A stretch of DNA of 64,000 bases from Anoxybacillus flavithermus (GTDB taxonomy: Bacteria; Bacillota; Bacilli; Bacillales; Anoxybacillaceae). A model generated the notes under the pieces. It made no database searches. It saw only the letters and a program-made list of their open reading frames with translations, and was not told the origin of the DNA. Below, piece by piece: positions 59,466 to 64,000 of this stretch. Position 1 is the stretch's first letter, and the number at the start of each line of letters is the position of its first letter. The stretch covers positions 37,724 to 101,723 of the forward strand of contig NZ_PEDM01000005.1 of NCBI RefSeq assembly GCF_002742685.1, read 5' to 3'. Position numbers and translations under genes: made by a program.

Positions 59466-60617
59466 TCATCCTCTCTCAGAAAAATGTCCCAAAATTTCTT
59501 CTGTTACAAGAATGACTTCTCCGTCAGACTGATCCCCACAAATAAACGTTCCATCGGGAATTTCCATGTTCGGTGGGACGATCGCTTTTTCGATGTATAC
59601 ATTTTTCCCAATCACTGCATTAGGCATAACAACGCAATCTTTTACTGTTGTACCTTGTGAAATGTACACCCCTTGGAACAATACAGAATGTTCTACATTT
59701 CCTTCAACGATACATCCTTCATTTACTAAAGACTCTTTTACTTGCGCATATGGGGCAATATATTGTGGTGGCTCATTTGGATTTACAGAATAAATGCGCC
59801 ACGTATGATCGAATAAATTTAATGCCGGGGTATCTGCGAGTAAATCCATATTCGCTTCCCATAAGCTTTTTACTGTTCCAACATCTTTCCAATATCCCTT
59901 AAATGGGTAGGCAATAAGTCGTTTTTTTTCATCAATAAGCAGAGGAATAATATCTTTGCCGAAGTCATGGCTCGAGCGATCATTTCGATTATCCATTTCT
60001 AAATATTCTTTCAAAATAGACCATTTAAAAATATAAATGCCCATAGACGCTAAATTGTTTTTCGGATGTGCTGGTTTTTCTTCAAACTCTATAATTTCCA
60101 TATCTTCATTTGTGTTCATAATTCCAAAACGGCTCGCTTCTTCCCATGGTACTTCAATAACAGAAATCGTCACATCCGCCTTTTTCTCAATATGATATTG
60201 CAACATATCTGCATAATTCATTTTGTAAATATGGTCACCAGAAAGAATGAGCACATACTCCGGATCATACTGCTTTAAATAGTTTAAGTTTTGATAAATC
60301 GCGTTTGCTGTTCCTTTATACCATCTCATTTCTGACGATTCAGCATACGGTGGAAGAACGGTTACCCCACCATTTTTCCGATCCAAGTCCCATGCGCTTC
60401 CAATTCCAATATACGTATTTAACTCTAGCGGCTGGTATTGCGTAAGCACTCCGACTGTATCAATGCCAGAATTAGCGCAGTTGCTTAATGTAAAATCAAT
60501 AATGCGGTACTTTCCTCCAAACGGAACAGCCGGTTTGGCTAAATTTTTTGTTAATGAACTCAATCTACTCCCTTGTCCCCCTGCGAGTAGCATAGCGACG
60601 CACTTTTTTCGTACCAT
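59466..60617 (-). CDS. glgC: ADP-glucose pyrophosphorylase catalytic subunit
   Basis: A 383-residue enzyme making ADP-glucose from glucose-1-phosphate and ATP. The catalytic loop is [20 protein letters not shown] (residues about 9-28), followed by [20 protein letters not shown]. The C-terminal part is a beta helix. The start at 60617 has GGGAAGGAAAG upstream and lies inside the end of glgB. Confidence 0.95.
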   Translation of the reverse strand: MVRKKCVAMLLAGGQGSRLSSLTKNLAKPAVPFGGKYRIIDFTLSNCANSGIDTVGVLTQYQPLELNTYIGIGSAWDLDRKNGGVTVLPPYAESSEMRWYKGTANAIYQNLNYLKQYDPEYVLILSGDHIYKMNYADMLQYHIEKKADVTISVIEVPWEEASRFGIMNTNEDMEIIEFEEKPAHPKNNLASMGIYIFKWSILKEYLEMDNRNDRSSHDFGKDIIPLLIDEKKRLIAYPFKGYWKDVGTVKSLWEANMDLLADTPALNLFDHTWRIYSVNPNEPPQYIAPYAQVKESLVNEGCIVEGNVEHSVLFQGVYISQGTTVKDCVVMPNAVIGKNVYIEKAIVPPNMEIPDGTFICGDQSDGEVILVTEEILGHFSERG

Positions 60618-62499
60618 GGCTTTCCTTCCCTTCTCTTTTTCTTATTGGTCGTAAAATCGTTATAGCATACGGTGGAATAGTCATCCGAATATGATGCGGC
60701 TTTCCGTGATACGGTTCCTCATATGCGACAAGCGGTTTTTTGTTTATATAACCTGCACCACCGTATATAACATCATCACTATTGAACACTTCCCGATATG
60801 TTGTAAAAACCGGCACACCCACTTTGTAATCGTGATATGTGACATTTGTAAAATTGCAAACGACAATCAACATATCTTCTTCTTTTTTTCCTCGCCGAAT
60901 AAAAGAAAAAATACTTTGTTCGGCGTTGTTCACATCAATCCATTCAAAACCACTTGGATCATGATCACATTCATACAATGCTTTTTGTTTTCTATAAAAA
61001 TGTGTGAGAGATTTCACGTAAGCGTCCATTTTTCGATGCATATCAAAATCGAATAACATCCAATCGAGTTGCTCCAAATCTTTCCATTCATCAAATTGTC
61101 CAAACTCTCCACCCATAAACAACAGTTTTTTTCCTGGATGCGTCATAAAATATCCATAAAGTAGACGAAGTTGGGCAAATTTATCCCAGTAATCGCCCGG
61201 CATTTTATTTAGTAGTGATTTTTTTCCGTGCACCACTTCATCATGGGATAAAGGCAAAATAAAGTTTTCCGTATAAGCATATAACAATGAAAACGTCATT
61301 TTATGATGCATATGTTTTCGTTCATTGACGCTCGTTTCCATATAACTTAATACATCGTTCATCCAGCCCATATTCCATTTGTAGTTAAATCCTAAACCTC
61401 CATCGTACGTTGGTGCAGTCACTTTCGGCCAATCCGTTGAGTCTTCAGCGATCATTAATACGTTTGAATCAAATGCAAACACAACTTCGTTTAATTTTTT
61501 TAAAAATGAAATCGCATATGGATTTGGATGCAGTACATCGCTATTCGGCCAATAAAGCATATTTGCTACCGCATCAACACGAAAACCGTCAATATGGTAA
61601 TACTCTAACCAAAATAAAGCGTTTGAAATTAAAAAGCTATGCACTTCCGGCTTTCCTAAATCAAAGTTGGCTGTTCCCCACACAATATTTTCCCGATCTT
61701 GCATATTCATATATTCATATGTGGGTTGACCATCAAACATATATAATCCATGTGCATCTTTACAAAAATGTCCAGGCACCCAATCTAAAATGACACCTAT
61801 TCCTTCTTGATGGCAGCGATCAATAAAATACATGAGATCGTGCGGCGTTCCATAACGGCTTGTCGCAGCATAGTACCCCGTTCCTTGATATCCCCATGAA
61901 CGGTCGAGCGGATGCTCGATAAGCGGTAACAGTTCAATGTGAGTAAATCCATGCTCAACAACATAAGGAATTAACTCTTCCGCCATCTCCGCATATGTAT
62001 AAAATTGTCCATCGTCTTTCTTTTTCCATGTACCGAGATGAACTTCATAAATAAACATCGGTTGCTCATAAATAGATTTTCGCTTCTTTTTTCTTTGCCA
62101 CGCTTGATCATTCCATTTATATCCATCCAACTGATATACAATAGAGGCTGTGTGGGGGCGTTCTTCAGCATAAAAAGCATATGGATCCGCTTTAAGAAGA
62201 GTTATTCCATCTTTTGTTATAATTTCATATTTATATAAATGTCCATCTAAATTTTCTGGAACGATAATCATCCATACTCCTTGATCGTTTATTTTTGTTA
62301 ATTCATGCTCCTCTCCTTTCCAATTGTTAAACGTCCCAACAACCCGCACTTTTTTAGCATGTGGGGCCCATACGCAAAAACGCGTTTCTACTCTCCCATT
62401 TTGTTTCATAAGATGTGCTCCAAATAACTGGTAGCTTTTATAAAACGTTCCTTCGTGAAATAAATGTAACTGCAAATCCGTTGGACTCATCGTTAGCAA
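60565..62499 (-). CDS. glgB: 1,4-alpha-glucan branching enzyme
   Basis: A 644-residue GH13 enzyme adding alpha-1,6 branches. An N-terminal carbohydrate-binding domain ([20 protein letters not shown]) is followed by the catalytic barrel with [19 protein letters not shown], then the nucleophile in [16 protein letters not shown], the acid in [11 protein letters not shown] and [24 protein letters not shown] at 62499 has GGAAGG at good spacing; an ATG at 62490 is the alternative. It is the first gene of glgBCDAP. Confidence 0.95.
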   Translation of the reverse strand: MLTMSPTDLQLHLFHEGTFYKSYQLFGAHLMKQNGRVETRFCVWAPHAKKVRVVGTFNNWKGEEHELTKINDQGVWMIIVPENLDGHLYKYEIITKDGITLLKADPYAFYAEERPHTASIVYQLDGYKWNDQAWQRKKKRKSIYEQPMFIYEVHLGTWKKKDDGQFYTYAEMAEELIPYVVEHGFTHIELLPLIEHPLDRSWGYQGTGYYAATSRYGTPHDLMYFIDRCHQEGIGVILDWVPGHFCKDAHGLYMFDGQPTYEYMNMQDRENIVWGTANFDLGKPEVHSFLISNALFWLEYYHIDGFRVDAVANMLYWPNSDVLHPNPYAISFLKKLNEVVFAFDSNVLMIAEDSTDWPKVTAPTYDGGLGFNYKWNMGWMNDVLSYMETSVNERKHMHHKMTFSLLYAYTENFILPLSHDEVVHGKKSLLNKMPGDYWDKFAQLRLLYGYFMTHPGKKLLFMGGEFGQFDEWKDLEQLDWMLFDFDMHRKMDAYVKSLTHFYRKQKALYECDHDPSGFEWIDVNNAEQSIFSFIRRGKKEEDMLIVVCNFTNVTYHDYKVGVPVFTTYREVFNSDDVIYGGAGYINKKPLVAYEEPYHGKPHHIRMTIPPYAITILRPIRKREGKESHGTKKVRRYATRRGTRE

Positions 62500-62762
62500 A
62501 TGTTCATCCTTCCTTTCTTAAAGGGGTACAGAAATAATTCCGTACTGAATATATTACACTAAGGCACATAAAATTCCTGTAAGAAAATTAAGATATTTTT
62601 CGACAATGTTCAACAAATCACATGCTAATTATGACGAAATGAAAATCAATACGAACGTCCATAAAATCGTCGCTTGAGTAACAAATGATAATGATATAAA
62701 ATGTTTTATAGTAATTATTATTTATTTTTTTTGATATTAATTTTAAATAAAGGAGAATGAAC
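62500..62762. promoter_or_regulatory. Divergent control region of glgB and czcD
   Basis: For the plus strand a promoter TTGAGT (62674-62679), 17 bases, TAAAAT (62697-62702) precedes czcD; its spacer contains TGATAATGATATAAA, a partial Fur-like dyad. I could not place a convincing glgB promoter on the minus strand; in Bacillus this operon can depend on a sporulation sigma factor. The rest is AT-rich and holds no gene. Confidence 0.5.
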
Positions 62763-63743
62763 ATGTACGATTTTCATCATTTACCGCATATGAAAGTGCA
62801 GACAACATCAAAAAAAGCACTTTGGACGACATTGTTATTAACAACTTTTTTCACGATTGTAGAGATAGTAGGAGGCATTTTCTCTAACTCTCTTGCTTTA
62901 TTATCAGACTCAGCACATATGGCTTCCGATGTGATCGCATTAGGACTAAGTATGATTGCTATCTATTTAGCTTCTCGTCCACCAAATAAAAAATTTACAT
63001 TTGGTTATTTACGATTTGAAATTATCGCCTCATTTTTAAATGGCCTTGCGCTTGTCATTATTGCTATTTGGATTTTCATAGAAGGGATTCGTCGTTTCAT
63101 TCATCCTGAAACGATTCAATTTTCCTTCATGTTAACCATCGCAACAATTGGATTTATCGTTAATCTTGTGTTAACAATCGTTTTAAGTCGGAGTATGAAA
63201 GAAGAAGAAAATTTAAATGTCAAAAGCGCCTTATGGCACTTTATTGGTGATTTACTCAGCTCTATCGGTGTTATTATTTCAGCTATTTTAATTTACTTTA
63301 CAGGACTATATATATTTGATCCGCTTATTAGTATGGTCATTGGTGGCATTATCTTTATAGGTGGAGCAAAAATTGTTCGAGAATCGTATTTTATTTTAAT
63401 GGACGCAGTTCCGCACGAATTTGATATCGAACGCATCCGAGCCGATATTCTATCTATTGAAGGCGTTGAGGATGTACATGAATTGCACATATGGTCCATT
63501 TCGACAGATCATTATTCTTTAACTGCACACGTTCTCATTCATGAGCACATTCAGCCATTTTGTATCATTTTAGCAATTAATGAAATGTTAAAGGAACGAT
63601 ACAATCTCTCTCATGTCACCGTTCAAGTTGAACATCCATCTATTCACCAACATGGAGAGTATGGAAAGAAATTTTTAGAGAGGAAAAAGAAAATAGGCAT
63701 AAGTGGAAAAGAAGGATATAAAAACGTTACTCATATGGAGTAG
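62763..63743 (+). CDS. czcD: Cation diffusion facilitator CzcD
   Basis: A 326-residue inner membrane exporter of zinc, cadmium or cobalt in exchange for protons. Six transmembrane helices are visible; the metal site is formed by LLSDSAHMASDV (helix 2) and SALWHFIGDLLSS (helix 5). The cytoplasmic C-terminal domain has VEDVHELHIWSISTDHYSLT. The start at 62763 is seven bases after AAAGGAG. The C-terminal 25 residues are lysine-rich. Confidence 0.92.
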   Translation: MYDFHHLPHMKVQTTSKKALWTTLLLTTFFTIVEIVGGIFSNSLALLSDSAHMASDVIALGLSMIAIYLASRPPNKKFTFGYLRFEIIASFLNGLALVIIAIWIFIEGIRRFIHPETIQFSFMLTIATIGFIVNLVLTIVLSRSMKEEENLNVKSALWHFIGDLLSSIGVIISAILIYFTGLYIFDPLISMVIGGIIFIGGAKIVRESYFILMDAVPHEFDIERIRADILSIEGVEDVHELHIWSISTDHYSLTAHVLIHEHIQPFCIILAINEMLKERYNLSHVTVQVEHPSIHQHGEYGKKFLERKKKIGISGKEGYKNVTHME

Positions 63744-63752
63744 CGTTTTTTT
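63721..63752 (+). terminator. czcD terminator
   Basis: AACGTTACTC and GAGTAGCGTT form a stem that overlaps the czcD stop codon and is followed by a T tract. Confidence 0.75.
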
Positions 63753-63901
63753 CTTTTGTGTTCTCTAATCCCCTTCTATAGATGAATACGATACATCGAT
63801 GTGTTAAAATGAGCAATTTTGGTCACTATGATAAGAGGCATGCTCATACTTGTGTTTTATGCTTAAGCCAAAACAATACATCTGCTTAACTTTGTAAAAA
63901 T

Positions 63902-63940
63902 AAAAAGGACATCCCATATCAATTATGAGATGTCCTTTTT
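63902..63940. terminator. Terminator beyond the tRNA gene
   Basis: AAAAAGGACATC and GATGTCCTTTTT pair perfectly around a 15-base loop. It ends the minus-strand tRNA transcript and works in both directions. The 150 bases between it and czcD hold no gene that I can see. Confidence 0.85.
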
Positions 63941-63945
63941 ATTAG

Positions 63946-64000
63946 TGACCCGTACGGGATTCGAACCCGTGTTACCGCCGTGAAAGGGCGGTGTCTTAAC
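63946..64000 (-). tRNA. tRNA-Glu (anticodon TTC), 3' part
   Basis: The minus strand reads an anticodon arm CCGCCCTTTCACGGCGG with anticodon TTC and the T arm ACGGGTTCGAATCCCGT, ending in ACGGGTCA. The 5' acceptor and most of the D arm lie beyond the window. The 3' CCA is not encoded (CTA follows the discriminator base). Confidence 0.9.

Overview
The window is chromosomal DNA of a moderately AT-rich, thermophile-type member of the Bacillaceae, most like Anoxybacillus/Geobacillus. I infer this from gene order resembling Bacillus subtilis (ytlC-ytlD-ytkD, dps, luxS, yidD; menF-D-H-B-E; glgB-C-D-A-P), Bacillus-type Zur, Fur and NrdR operators, and strong GGAGG ribosome binding sites. No species can be fixed from sequence alone.

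Positions 1 to about 29,050 are the right part of a temperate prophage with a contractile tail; its left end lies outside the window. Read on the minus strand from high to low coordinates it runs: Cro-like repressor, two antirepressors, a cloud of small early genes, DNA metabolism and replication (Rad50/SbcC-like ATPase, RecT, DnaD-like initiator with an embedded iteron array, DnaC-like loader, RuvC-like resolvase), an AT-rich two-gene cargo module, a sigma-like late regulator, terminase, portal, head genes, tail sheath and tube, a tail chaperone with a -1 frameshift site, and the tape measure protein (cut by the window edge). On the plus strand lie the CI-like repressor, an ImmA-like protease, a three-gene cassette of DUF3467-, PBECR- and DUF2283-like proteins, and a large serine integrase. 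The phage is inserted in an ABC substrate-binding protein gene whose 3' part remains at 29,057.

Positions 29,057 to 46,428 hold chromosomal metabolism: the broken YtlA/C/D-type transporter; YtkD, Dps, LuxS and YidD; a zinc-starvation pair (ZagA and ZnuA, each with a Zur box); a YthAB-type cytochrome bd oxidase; a ribonucleotide reductase operon (nrdE, a flavodoxin in the nrdI position, nrdF) behind two NrdR boxes and a cobalamin riboswitch; a Fur-controlled pair of unknown genes; and a second cytochrome bd oxidase, CydAB.

Positions 46,452 to 64,000 hold menaquinone synthesis (menF-D-H-B-E on the minus strand, menA divergent on the plus strand), a YteA-like zinc-finger protein, the glycogen operon glgBCDAP, a CzcD-type cation exporter and the 3' part of a tRNA-Glu gene. 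Menaquinone is the usual quinone of these bacteria and would feed both bd oxidases, so respiration is a common theme here.

The items most worth a second look are the two plus-strand early genes that share a leader hairpin covering the Shine-Dalgarno sequence, the two cargo modules of the prophage, the iteron array inside the initiator gene, and the layered control of the ribonucleotide reductase operon.
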